Part shown: one piece after another, positions 56,421 to 64,000 of the stretch
How the letters are laid out: every line of letters starts with the position of its first letter
How positions within the stretch are numbered: position 1 is the first letter of the stretch
Source: Caballeronia grimmiae
GTDB taxonomy: Bacteria > Pseudomonadota > Gammaproteobacteria > Burkholderiales > Burkholderiaceae
DNA: 64,000 bases
Reading direction: 5' to 3'
Assembly (NCBI RefSeq): GCF_000698555.1
Contig: NZ_JFHE01000021.1
Location: 20,168 to 84,167, forward strand
The notes under the pieces: generated by a model
Seen by the model: the letters and a program-made list of their open reading frames with translations, nothing else
Database searches by the model: none
Told to the model about the DNA's origin: nothing
Translations under genes and position numbers: made by a program

Positions 56421-57810
56421 ACTCGCCGCCGTAGAAGTTCTGCACGCCCGCGAAGTTGTCGAACTTCGTGTACTGCCCGTGGAAGGTCAGGCGCACCGGC
56501 CCGATCGGACCGTTACGCTGCTTGCCGATGATGATTTCGGCGGTGCCTTTGTCGGGGCTGTCGGGATTGTAGACCTCGTCGCGGTAGATGAAGAGAATGA
56601 CGTCCGCGTCCTGCTCAATAGCGCCGGATTCGCGCAGGTCCGACATGATCGGACGCTTGTTCGGGCGCTGTTCGAGACCACGGTTCAACTGCGACAAGGC
56701 GATCACGGGAACATCGAGTTCCTTCGCGAGACTCTTGAGCGAACGCGAGATTTCGGAGATTTCGGTAGCGCGGTTTTCGCCGCCGCTGCCGGAACCGGAC
56801 ATCAGCTGCAGATAATCGACGATGATGAGCCCAAGCTTGCCGCACTGCCGCGACAGACGGCGGGCGCGCGAGCGCAGTTCCATCGGGTTGAGACCGCCGG
56901 TTTCATCGATGAAAAGCTGCGCCTCGCTCATTTTCTGCACCGCGTGCGTGAGCTTCGGCCAGTCCTCGTCGGTGAGGCGGCCCGTACGCATGCGATGCTG
57001 GTCGAGGCGGCCGACCGAGCCGAGCATACGCATCGTCAGTTGCGTGCCGGGCATTTCCATCGAGAACACGGCAACGGGCAGACCATACTCCACCGCCACG
57101 TATTCACCGATGTTCATCGAGAACGCAGTCTTACCCATCGACGGACGTCCCGCGACGATGATCAGTTCGCCGCCGTGCATGCCCGAGGTCATGCGGTCGA
57201 GGTCGACGAAGCCTGTCGGCGTGCCGGTCACATCGCTCGGATTGGCCGTGTGATAAAGCGTGTCGATGCGCTCGACCACTTGCGTCAGGAGCGGGCCGAT
57301 TTCGAGGAAGCCCTGCGTGCCGCGTGCACCGTCCTCGGCGATGGAGAACACGCGCGATTCGGCCTCGTCCAGAATCTGCCGGACTTCCTTGCCTTGCGGA
57401 TTGAAGGCGTCGGCGGAGATTTCATCGGCGACGGAAACGAGGCGGCGCAACACCGCGCGGTCGCGCACGATTTCGGCATAGCGCCGGATGTTCGCGGCGC
57501 TCGGCGTGTTCTGCGCGAGCGCGTTCAGATACGCGAGCCCGCCGACTTCCTCGGCCTTGCCGGCCATGTTGAGCGATTCGTAGACGGTAATGACGTCTGC
57601 CGGGCGCGTCGCCGCGATCAGCTTGCCGATATGCTCAAAGATGATGCGATGGTCATAGCGATAGAAGTCGCTTTGCGCCATCACGTCGGCGATTCGGTCC
57701 CATGCCGCATTGTCCAGAAGCAGGCCCCCGATCACCGATTGCTCGGCTTCAATGGAGTGCGGCGGAACCTTCAGCGCGTCGAGTTGCGGATCTTTTGACG
57801 GTGCGTTCAT
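56419..57810 (-). CDS. dnaB: Replicative DNA helicase DnaB
   Basis: Hexameric 5'-3' helicase at the replication fork, 463 residues. N-terminal primase-interacting domain (about 15-120) with PHSIEAEQSVIGGLLLD; RecA-like ATPase with Walker A GRPSMGKTAFS (about 215-225), Walker B LIIVDYLQLM and the Arg finger region. No intein. It follows the rplI operon after a strong terminator, so it is transcribed separately; the pit accessory gene lies downstream. Confidence 0.97.
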   Translation of the reverse strand: MNAPSKDPQLDALKVPPHSIEAEQSVIGGLLLDNAAWDRIADVMAQSDFYRYDHRIIFEHIGKLIAATRPADVITVYESLNMAGKAEEVGGLAYLNALAQNTPSAANIRRYAEIVRDRAVLRRLVSVADEISADAFNPQGKEVRQILDEAESRVFSIAEDGARGTQGFLEIGPLLTQVVERIDTLYHTANPSDVTGTPTGFVDLDRMTSGMHGGELIIVAGRPSMGKTAFSMNIGEYVAVEYGLPVAVFSMEMPGTQLTMRMLGSVGRLDQHRMRTGRLTDEDWPKLTHAVQKMSEAQLFIDETGGLNPMELRSRARRLSRQCGKLGLIIVDYLQLMSGSGSGGENRATEISEISRSLKSLAKELDVPVIALSQLNRGLEQRPNKRPIMSDLRESGAIEQDADVILFIYRDEVYNPDSPDKGTAEIIIGKQRNGPIGPVRLTFHGQYTKFDNFAGVQNFYGGE

Positions 57811-57860
57811 GGGGTGGAATTATCGACGAAATCAGACGGCCGGTGCTTCAATCAGACAAC

Positions 57861-57892
57861 AAAAAAGGCAGGAACCAATGGAGGTTCCTGCC
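57861..57892 (-). terminator. Terminator of rpsF-priB-rpsR-rplI operon
   Basis: GGCAGGAACC pairs with GGTTCCTGCC (57883-57892) around a 6-nt loop, with six T residues following on the minus strand. Confidence 0.85.
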
Positions 57893-57932
57893 CTTCTTTC
57901 CTGCTCGCGAGGCACGAAGCCTCGACGATGAC

Positions 57933-58388
57933 TTACGCGTGCTCGCCGAGCACCGACACGGTCACGTCGACGAGGACGTCCGTGTGCAGCGCCACTTGGA
58001 TCGGATGGTCGCCGACCATCTTCAGCGGGCCTTGCGGCAGGCGCACTTGCGCCTTTTCCACTTCAGCGAAGCCTTGCTTCTTCAGCGCTTGAGCGATGTC
58101 CGCGTTCGTGACCGAACCGAACAGACGGCCGTCGACGCCAGCCTTCTGCGAAATCTGCACGGTGAAACCGTTCAGCTTTTCGCCTTGTGCTTGCGCAGCA
58201 GCCAGCTTTTCACCGGCGTTCTTTTCGAGTTCGGCGCGGCGGACTTCGAATTCGGCGATTGCGTCCTTCGTTGCGCGGCGAGCCTTCTTGCCGGGGATCA
58301 GGAAGTTACGTGCGTAGCCGTCCTTGACCTTGACGATATCGCCCAGGTTGCCCAGGTTGACGACCTTTTCCAAAAGAATGATTTGCAT
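57933..58388 (-). CDS. rplI: 50S ribosomal protein L9
   Basis: Large-subunit protein, 151 residues. The N-terminal rRNA-binding domain opens [17 protein letters not shown] with the conserved [20 protein letters not shown]; a long helix connects to the C-terminal domain (about 80-150). Last gene of the rpsF-priB-rpsR-rplI operon, 28 bp after rpsR. Confidence 0.98.
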   Translation of the reverse strand: MQIILLEKVVNLGNLGDIVKVKDGYARNFLIPGKKARRATKDAIAEFEVRRAELEKNAGEKLAAAQAQGEKLNGFTVQISQKAGVDGRLFGSVTNADIAQALKKQGFAEVEKAQVRLPQGPLKMVGDHPIQVALHTDVLVDVTVSVLGEHA

Positions 58389-58416
58389 TTTTGGCTTTCC
58401 TTAGTGCGTCGTCTGA

Positions 58417-58692
58417 TTAGGCCTTGTGCAGGTCGGTGTACGGCAGGAGCGCCAGGAAACGCGCGCGCTTGATTGCCGTGTCGAGCTGGCGCTGATAGTG
58501 CGCCTTCGTGCCAGTCAGACGAGCCGGCGTGATCTTGCCGTTTTCGCCGATGAAGTCCTTCAGCGTTTCCGTGTCCTTGTAGTCGATGTACTCGACACCG
58601 GCTGCCGTGAAACGGCAGAACTTCTTGCGCTTGAAGAGCGGGTTTTGTTGCTGACGACGCTTGTCGAATTTCTTACCAGTCGGGCGGGGCAT
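58417..58692 (-). CDS. rpsR: 30S ribosomal protein S18
   Basis: Small-subunit protein, 91 residues, basic N-terminus, with the [32 protein letters not shown] core that binds 16S rRNA beside S6. It lies 2 bp after priB. Confidence 0.98.
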   Translation of the reverse strand: MPRPTGKKFDKRRQQQNPLFKRKKFCRFTAAGVEYIDYKDTETLKDFIGENGKITPARLTGTKAHYQRQLDTAIKRARFLALLPYTDLHKA

Positions 58693-58694
58693 GT

Positions 58695-58994
58695 TCAGTC
58701 CTTTCCAATGTCCTGCAATTCTGTGATGTGAAACACCAGGGTCCGCGCGTTACGGCTTCGTTTCGCCAGAAAGCCGGTGAAGCGTGTTTCGACGCCCATC
58801 GGACAGCTTTCCAGCTTGCCGCTCGCTTCGCCGGCCGCGACCGCTTGCAGGGTCAGTTCGATCTTGCGGACGATGCCCGCTTCGACGACTTCCGCTGCGT
58901 GTTGCAACGTGCAGCTTGCGATCGGGATGCCGGCGGGCGTGTACCGCACCGGTTCGCGTTCCACGACGCTTGCTGTCAGTTGCAGCCGGTTCAC
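58695..58994 (-). CDS. priB: Primosomal replication protein N (PriB)
   Basis: Single-stranded DNA-binding OB-fold protein of replication restart, 99 residues, starting at GTG 58994 (read as [11 protein letters not shown]). Features [23 protein letters not shown] and [19 protein letters not shown]. It sits between rpsF and rpsR as in most beta- and gammaproteobacteria and is 2 bp from rpsR, so translation is coupled. Confidence 0.95.
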   Translation of the reverse strand: MNRLQLTASVVEREPVRYTPAGIPIASCTLQHAAEVVEAGIVRKIELTLQAVAAGEASGKLESCPMGVETRFTGFLAKRSRNARTLVFHITELQDIGKD

Positions 58995-59039
58995 GAGAGC
59001 GTTTCGGTTTCCTGGTGGCTTGACAGTGATGAGCTGTCG

Positions 59040-59411
59040 TTAAGCCTGCGCTTCGGTCGGCTGAGCAGCCGCCTTCTTGGCTTCTTCGCGCTGCACTTCC
59101 TTCATCATCGGCGACGGGCCGGTTTCGGCCTTCTTCATCTTGACGATCAGATGGCGCAGAACGGCGTCGTTGAACTTGAACGCGTGTTCCAGTTCTTCGA
59201 GCGTCGCCTGGTCGCATTCGATGTTCATGCAGACGTAGTGAGCTTTCGCGAGTTTCTCGATCATGTAGGCCAGTTGGCGGCGGCCCCAGTCCTCGACGCG
59301 GTGGATCTGGCCACCGTGCGACGTGATCGTGGTCTTGTAGCGCTCGATCATGGCGGGCACTTGCTCGCTCTGATCCGGATGCACGATGAAGACGATTTCG
59401 TAATGACGCAT
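59040..59411 (-). CDS. rpsF: 30S ribosomal protein S6
   Basis: Small-subunit protein, 123 residues, first gene of the operon. [19 protein letters not shown] and [21 protein letters not shown] are conserved. A Lys/Ala-rich C-terminal extension ([15 protein letters not shown]) follows the folded domain. AAGGAG site before ATG 59411; a strong promoter lies upstream. Confidence 0.98.
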   Translation of the reverse strand: MRHYEIVFIVHPDQSEQVPAMIERYKTTITSHGGQIHRVEDWGRRQLAYMIEKLAKAHYVCMNIECDQATLEELEHAFKFNDAVLRHLIVKMKKAETGPSPMMKEVQREEAKKAAAQPTEAQA

Positions 59412-59471
59412 AGATTCACTCCTTGTGGATAGAAGCCACCCGGGCGTCGGACCGGTGCGGCAAGTGAGAAG
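59412..59471 (-). promoter_or_regulatory. rpsF 5' leader, possible S6:S18 binding element
   Basis: The 60-nt leader folds into a GC hairpin: on the minus strand CACCGG pairs with CCGGGTG (one bulged G) around TCCGACGC, with outer GCC/GGC pairs. S6:S18 autoregulate this operon in many bacteria through a leader hairpin containing CCG; that identity here is inference. Confidence 0.35.
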
Positions 59472-59477
59472 CCGAAG

Positions 59478-59506
59478 ATTATAGCTTCTTGTCTGCGCTC
59501 ACGCAA
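59478..59506 (-). promoter_or_regulatory. Promoter of rpsF-priB-rpsR-rplI
   Basis: On the minus strand TTGCGT (59501-59506) and consensus TATAAT (59478-59483) are 17 bp apart, 67 bp before the rpsF start. This is the clearest sigma-70 promoter in the window. Confidence 0.8.
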
Positions 59507-59534
59507 ATGCGATTTCAAACGCCTTTTCAAGCAG

Positions 59535-60488
59535 TTAGCTTGACTGGGCGTAGAGCGGCTGCGGCTCGCCGGGCAAGGTCAGACGCCTGCTCCAGTATCC
59601 CGGCTGCGCGTAGATTTCCTTCAGATAATCAATGAAGTAGCGAACTCGCGCCGGTACGTAGCGCTGTTGCGGGTAGACCGCGAGGATGTCGTAAGCGGGC
59701 AATTCGAAGTCGTCGAGCACGGTTTCCAGTTCGCCCGCCTCCAGTTGCCGCTGGATTTCCCATGTGGATCGCCAGCCGAGTCCGAGCCCTTCCGATACCC
59801 AGCGATGCAGCAGTTCGCCGTCGTTGCAATCGAGGTTGCCGGCCACGCGCACGGTCACGAGCTTGCCATTGCGCTGAAAGTACCAGCCGCGGTTCTGCCC
59901 GCCCTGCAGGTTGAACGCGAGGCAGTTGTGATTCGGCAGATCGTCGAGCGTCTTCGGTTTGCCGTGCTTCCTGAAGTACGCCGGCGTGCCGCAGACGACG
60001 CGCCGGTTGCCCGCCAGCTTCACCGCGACGAAATTCGGATCGACCGCTCCGCCGATGCGAATCGACAGGTCATAGCCCTCGCGCAACAGATCGACGACGC
60101 GATCGGTCAGATTGAACGACATCTGCAATTCGGGCTTGTCGGCGATGAACGCGGGCGCGTGCGGCGCGACGTGCATGCGCCCGAACGCCGCCGGCGCCGA
60201 CACGATCAGATGCCCGCCCACCGCGCGACGCCCCGCCGCGAGTTCGTTCTCCGCCTGATCCCACTCCGCGAGCAGATTCTTGCAGCGGTCGAGAAACGCG
60301 GCGCCCTCTTCGCTTACTACGAGACGCCGGGTCGAGCGATACATCAGCTTGACGCCGAGACGCTTCTCTAGCGCGTCGATGCGCCGTCCGAGAATCACCG
60401 GCGACACGCCCTCTTCCAGCGCCGCAGCGGCGAGGCTGCCCGCCTCGGCAACGCGCACGAAGGTTTCGATCTGCTTGAAGCGGTCCAT
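59535..60488 (-). CDS. LysR-family transcriptional regulator
   Basis: A 317-residue LysR regulator. The N-terminal winged helix-turn-helix (about 1-60: QIETFVRVAEAGSLAAAALEEGVSPVILGRRIDALE) and the C-terminal co-inducer domain (about 90-300) are complete. It is divergent from gcl-hyi-glxR with a 176-bp shared region, so it probably controls glyoxylate use, as LysR genes usually regulate divergent operons. The co-inducer is unknown. Confidence 0.93.
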   Translation of the reverse strand: MDRFKQIETFVRVAEAGSLAAAALEEGVSPVILGRRIDALEKRLGVKLMYRSTRRLVVSEEGAAFLDRCKNLLAEWDQAENELAAGRRAVGGHLIVSAPAAFGRMHVAPHAPAFIADKPELQMSFNLTDRVVDLLREGYDLSIRIGGAVDPNFVAVKLAGNRRVVCGTPAYFRKHGKPKTLDDLPNHNCLAFNLQGGQNRGWYFQRNGKLVTVRVAGNLDCNDGELLHRWVSEGLGLGWRSTWEIQRQLEAGELETVLDDFELPAYDILAVYPQQRYVPARVRYFIDYLKEIYAQPGYWSRRLTLPGEPQPLYAQSS

Positions 60489-60550
60489 TTCCGTGTCTCC
60501 TGACTTCGAAGCGAGTCGCGCAACATCTGCATTCGATACTTTTAGTTTGG

Positions 60551-60588
60551 GAAAAAGCGACTCGTGCTGATCTTATCAAACCTTTTTC
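60551..60588 (+). promoter_or_regulatory. Candidate operator between LysR gene and gcl
   Basis: GAAAAAG (60551-60557) and CTTTTTC (60582-60588) form a 7-bp inverted repeat in the divergent gap. A weak promoter toward gcl overlaps it (TTGGGA at 60547 with TCTTAT 18 bp later). LysR binding here is inference. Confidence 0.3.
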
Positions 60589-60664
60589 ACAGTTCTAAAG
60601 TGCAACGAAACCCTGCTTCGATGCAGACAGCATTCACGGATAGAGACAAACGAAGGAGACAATC

Positions 60665-62440
60665 ATGGCCAAGATGAGAGCCGTCGACGCAGCCGTTCTC
60701 GTGCTGGAGAAAGAAGGCATCGACACCGCGTTCGGCGTGCCGGGCGCCGCGATCAACCCGTTCTACTCGGCGATGAAGCGCTCGGGCAGCATCAGCCACG
60801 TGCTCGCGCGCCACGTCGAAGGCGCGTCGCATATGGCAGAAGGCTATACGCGCGCCGCGCCCGGCAACATCGGGGTATGCATCGGCACGTCGGGGCCGGC
60901 GGGCACGGACATGATCACGGGTCTCTATTCCGCCTCCGCCGATTCCATCCCGATTCTCGCGATCACCGGTCAGGCGCCCCGCGCGCGTCTGTACAAGGAA
61001 GACTTCCAGGCGGTCGACATTGAATCGATCGCGAAGCCGGTCACGAAGTGGGCCGTCACCGTGCGCGAACCGGCGCTCGTGCCGCGCGTGTTCCAGCAGG
61101 CGTTCCATCTGATGCGCTCGGGCCGTCCGGGTCCGGTGCTGGTGGATCTGCCGATCGACGTCCAGCTCGCCGAAATCGAATTCGATATCGAGACTTACGA
61201 GCCGCTGCCGGTCTACAAGCCGAAGGCGACGCGCGCGCAGGTCGAGAAGGCGCTCACGATGCTCAACGACGCCGAGAAGCCGCTCATCGTCTCGGGCGGC
61301 GGCGTGCTCAACGCGGCGGCGGAAGACCTGCTCGTGACGTTCGCGGAAACGCTCGGCGTGCCGGTCATCCCGACGCTGATGTCCTGGGGCGCGATTCCCG
61401 ACGATCACCCGCTGATGGCCGGCATGGTCGGCCTGCAAACATCGCATCGATACGGCAACGCGACGATGCTGGCGTCGGACTTCGTGCTCGGCATCGGCAA
61501 TCGCTGGGCGAACCGTCATACGGGCAGTGTCGAGGTCTATACGAAGGGCCGCAAGTTCGTGCACGTGGATATCGAGCCGACGCAGATCGGCCGCGTGTTC
61601 GGACCGGACCTCGGAATCGTGTCGGATGCAAAGGCGGCGCTCGAACTCTTCGTGGCAGTGGCGAAGGAATGGAAGGCCGCGGGCAAGCTCAAGGACCGCA
61701 GCGCGTGGGTCGCCGATTGCCAGCAGCGCAAGCGCACGATGCTGCGCAAGACGCACTTCGACAACGTGCCGATGAAGCCGCAGCGCGTCTACGAAGAGAT
61801 GAATCTGGCGTTCGATCGCGACACCTGCTTCGTGACGACGATCGGCCTTTCGCAGATCGCCGGTGCGCAGTTCCTGCATGTGTTCAAGGCGCGCAACTGG
61901 ATCAATTGCGGACAGGCCGGCCCGCTCGGCTGGACGATTCCGGCTGCGCTCGGCGTGCGCGCGGCGGACCCGCAGCGCAAGATCGTCGCGCTGTCCGGCG
62001 ACTACGACTTCCAGTTCATGATCGAAGAACTGGCCGTGGGCGCGCAGTTCAAGCTGCCTTATGTGCATGTCGTCGTGAATAACTCATATCTCGGCTTGAT
62101 CCGTCAGGCGCAGCGCGGCTTCGATATGGACTACTGCGTGCAGCTCGCGTTCGACAACATCAACGCGCCCGAACTCGACGGTTATGGCGTGGATCACGTC
62201 GCGGTCGCCGAAGGCCTCGGCTGCAAGGCGCTGCGCGTGTTCAAGCCGGAAGACATCGCCGGGGCGCTGAAGCAGGCGCAGGCAATGGCGGCGGAGCATC
62301 AGGTGCCGGTCGTCGTCGAGATGATTCTCGAACGCGTGACGAACATTGCGATGGGCACCGAGATCGACGCGATCAACGAATTCGAGGAACTCGCCGAAAG
62401 CAAGGCCGATGCACCGACCGCCGTGATGCCGCTCGATTGA
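60665..62440 (+). CDS. gcl: Glyoxylate carboligase (tartronate-semialdehyde synthase)
   Basis: ThDP- and FAD-dependent enzyme that condenses two glyoxylates to tartronate semialdehyde with loss of CO2. The 591 residues align closely with E. coli Gcl throughout ([25 protein letters not shown]). The Val that replaces the usual ThDP-activating Glu in this enzyme is present in [13 protein letters not shown] (about residue 51-63). The ThDP motif GDYDFQF...[10 protein letters not shown] is intact. AGGAG site before ATG 60665; first gene of gcl-hyi-glxR. Confidence 0.97.
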   Translation: MAKMRAVDAAVLVLEKEGIDTAFGVPGAAINPFYSAMKRSGSISHVLARHVEGASHMAEGYTRAAPGNIGVCIGTSGPAGTDMITGLYSASADSIPILAITGQAPRARLYKEDFQAVDIESIAKPVTKWAVTVREPALVPRVFQQAFHLMRSGRPGPVLVDLPIDVQLAEIEFDIETYEPLPVYKPKATRAQVEKALTMLNDAEKPLIVSGGGVLNAAAEDLLVTFAETLGVPVIPTLMSWGAIPDDHPLMAGMVGLQTSHRYGNATMLASDFVLGIGNRWANRHTGSVEVYTKGRKFVHVDIEPTQIGRVFGPDLGIVSDAKAALELFVAVAKEWKAAGKLKDRSAWVADCQQRKRTMLRKTHFDNVPMKPQRVYEEMNLAFDRDTCFVTTIGLSQIAGAQFLHVFKARNWINCGQAGPLGWTIPAALGVRAADPQRKIVALSGDYDFQFMIEELAVGAQFKLPYVHVVVNNSYLGLIRQAQRGFDMDYCVQLAFDNINAPELDGYGVDHVAVAEGLGCKALRVFKPEDIAGALKQAQAMAAEHQVPVVVEMILERVTNIAMGTEIDAINEFEELAESKADAPTAVMPLD

Positions 62441-62488
62441 ACGCGCTACGCCACTGACCGACCATCAGCAAGACAATCAGGACAACAC

Positions 62489-63289
62489 ATGCCGAAATTT
62501 GCCGCGAATCTGACGATGCTTTTCACTGAAGTCCCCTTCCTCGACCGCTTCGCCGCGGCCGCGAACGCGGGCTTCAAAGCGGTCGAGTTCCTGTTCCCCT
62601 ACGGCTTCTCGATCAGCGACATTCAGACGCGCCTCAAGGACAACGACCTTCAGATCGTCCTGCACAACCTTCCCGCTGGCAACTGGGATGCGGGCGAGCG
62701 CGGCATCGCGTGCCTGCCCGATCGCGTCGCGGAGTTTCGTGAAGGCGTGCCGCGCGCGATCGAATATGCAAAGGCGCTGAAGGTGCCGCAACTGAACTGC
62801 CTCGTCGGGATTCCGGCGGCGGGCGTATCGGCGGATCAGGCGCGCGCGACGATCATCGAGAACCTGCGCTTCGCCGCCGATGCGCTGAAGCGAGAAGGCA
62901 TCAGGCTGCTCGTCGAACCGTGCAATGCGTACGACATTCCCGGCTTCGCGCTGAACCGTTCGCAGGAAGGGCTGGATGTGATTCGCGCGGTCGGATCGGA
63001 CAATCTGTTCCTGCAGTACGACATCTATCACATGCAGCGCATGGAAGGCGAACTGGCCGCGACCATCAGGAAGAACCTGCCGTCGATCGGGCACATTCAG
63101 CTTGCCGACAACCCCGGCCGCAACGAGCCGGGCACGGGCGAAATCAACTACCCGTTCCTGTTCGGGCTGCTCGATTCGATCGGCTACGAAGGATGGGTCG
63201 GCTGCGAATACAAGCCGCTCAATGGCACCGAAGCGGGCCTGGGCTGGCTGCAAAACATCGGCGGTGTCGAAGCTGCCGTTACCGCTTGA
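62489..63289 (+). CDS. hyi: Hydroxypyruvate isomerase
   Basis: TIM-barrel isomerase interconverting hydroxypyruvate and tartronate semialdehyde, 266 residues. PKFAANLTMLFTEVPFLDRF at the N-terminus, metal and catalytic Glu in LVEPCNAYDIPGF (about 140-152), HIQLADNPGRNEPGTGEINY (about 198-217) and GCEYKPL near the end match Hyi. It lies 48 bp after gcl and 20 bp before glxR. Confidence 0.95.
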   Translation: MPKFAANLTMLFTEVPFLDRFAAAANAGFKAVEFLFPYGFSISDIQTRLKDNDLQIVLHNLPAGNWDAGERGIACLPDRVAEFREGVPRAIEYAKALKVPQLNCLVGIPAAGVSADQARATIIENLRFAADALKREGIRLLVEPCNAYDIPGFALNRSQEGLDVIRAVGSDNLFLQYDIYHMQRMEGELAATIRKNLPSIGHIQLADNPGRNEPGTGEINYPFLFGLLDSIGYEGWVGCEYKPLNGTEAGLGWLQNIGGVEAAVTA

Positions 63290-63309
63290 ATAAAGGAGGA
63301 GCACACAGT

Positions 63310-64000
63310 ATGGCAACGATCGGTTTCATCGGGCTTGGCATCATGGGCGCGCACATGGCGCGCAATCTTCTCAAGGGCGGCCACACGCTCGTCGTGAACG
63401 GCAAGTATCCGGTCCCCGACGATATCCGTGGACAAACGCAAGTCGTCGCGGACTCGGCGGCCGTCGCGCAAGCCAGCGAGATCGTCATCACGATGGTGCC
63501 CGACACGCCCGATGTCGCCAACGTACTGTTCGCCGACGATGGCGTCGCGCACGGCCTGACCAGGGGCAAGCTCGTGATCGACATGAGTTCGATCAGTCCG
63601 CTCGATACGCAGGAGTTCGCGAAGAAGATCAACGCGCTCGGCTGCGATTATCTCGATGCGCCCGTGTCCGGCGGCGAAGTCGGCGCACGTGAAGCCACGC
63701 TGACGATCATGGTAGGCGGCCCGCAGAAGTCGTTCGACATCGCGAAGCCGCTCTTCGAACTGATGGGCAAGAACATCTCGCTCATCGGTGACAACGGCGC
63801 GGGGCAGACGACCAAGGTCGCCAATCAGATCATCGTCGCGTTGAATATCGAAGCGGTCGCGGAAGCACTGCTGTTCGCATCGCGCTCGGGCGCCGATCCC
63901 GAGCGTGTGCGCAAGGCGCTGATGGGCGGTTTCGCCTCGTCGCGCATTCTCGAAGTGCATGGCGAGCGCATGACGAAGCGCACGTTCAATCCGGGCTTCC
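63310..64000 (+). CDS. glxR: Tartronate semialdehyde reductase, cut by window end
   Basis: Partial gene, 230 codons in view, starting at ATG 63310 after an AGGAGG site. A 2-hydroxy-3-oxopropionate reductase of the beta-hydroxyacid dehydrogenase family: NAD(H) motif GFIGLGIMGAHMARNLL (about 5-21), substrate motif DAPVSGGEVGA and catalytic Lys in GQTTKVANQ. It reduces tartronate semialdehyde to D-glycerate, the substrate of garK. The C-terminus is beyond the window. Confidence 0.95.
   Translation, partial: MATIGFIGLGIMGAHMARNLLKGGHTLVVNGKYPVPDDIRGQTQVVADSAAVAQASEIVITMVPDTPDVANVLFADDGVAHGLTRGKLVIDMSSISPLDTQEFAKKINALGCDYLDAPVSGGEVGAREATLTIMVGGPQKSFDIAKPLFELMGKNISLIGDNGAGQTTKVANQIIVALNIEAVAEALLFASRSGADPERVRKALMGGFASSRILEVHGERMTKRTFNPGF

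Overview
The window is a 64 kb, GC-rich chromosomal segment of a betaproteobacterium. Gene content and order point to the Burkholderiaceae, most likely Paraburkholderia, Caballeronia or a close relative. Supporting evidence is the tig-clpP-clpX-lon cluster, the L-Ara4N (arn) operon with separate genes for the two ArnA activities, the rpsF-priB-rpsR-rplI-dnaB group, and an AhpC/AhpD pair. This assignment is inferred from reading the sequence; no database was searched. Most of the window is conserved chromosome. There is no phage, plasmid, insertion sequence or CRISPR array.

Layout from left to right. Positions 37-6228 (minus) hold proteostasis genes: tig, clpP, clpX, lon. Glycerate kinase (garK) follows on plus. 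Positions 7914-12328 (minus) are a metal-uptake type cassette: a His-rich DUF2946 protein, a TonB-dependent receptor and a PepSY membrane protein. Then come a tRNA-Leu(UAG), a small hypothetical gene, a squalene/phytoene synthase-like gene with a degraded first Asp motif, a DUF1501 gene with a small secreted partner, and the ompR-envZ two-component system. Positions 18143-24244 carry ahpC-ahpD, ispD-ispF and mfd. The gap 24245-25144 is repeat-rich and contains two inverted, diverged copies of one element of about 220-260 bp.

From 25145 to 36704 lie argE and a threonine/serine dehydratase, a putrescine ABC transporter (potFGHI), an Nramp Mn transporter, an outer membrane phospholipase A with a long N-terminal extension, a DUF1289 protein and the ABC-F ATPase YbiT. 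Positions 36908-40946 (minus) are alaA-hom-thrC (alanine and threonine biosynthesis). A DUF498/Mth938-like gene with a TTG start follows. The arn operon (42121-49420, plus) contains the whole lipid A L-Ara4N pathway after UDP-glucuronate: arnT, one SMR-type flippase subunit, arnB, arnC, split arnA, arnD. Next are bcp, a structured candidate small RNA, a PIN-PhoH ATPase, an NlpC/P60 lipoprotein with a repetitive tail, and an SDR-fold protein lacking the catalytic Tyr and Lys.

The right end has a Pit phosphate transporter with its PhoU-like partner, dnaB, and the rplI-rpsR-priB-rpsF operon behind a strong promoter. A LysR regulator is divergent from gcl-hyi-glxR, which is cut by the window end. 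Gcl, Hyi, GlxR and the distant GarK together make a complete glyoxylate to 2-phosphoglycerate route. I found no clearly new multi-gene system. The least explained items are the inverted repeat pair behind mfd, the RNA candidate between bcp and phoH, and several members of known folds that have lost canonical active-site residues.
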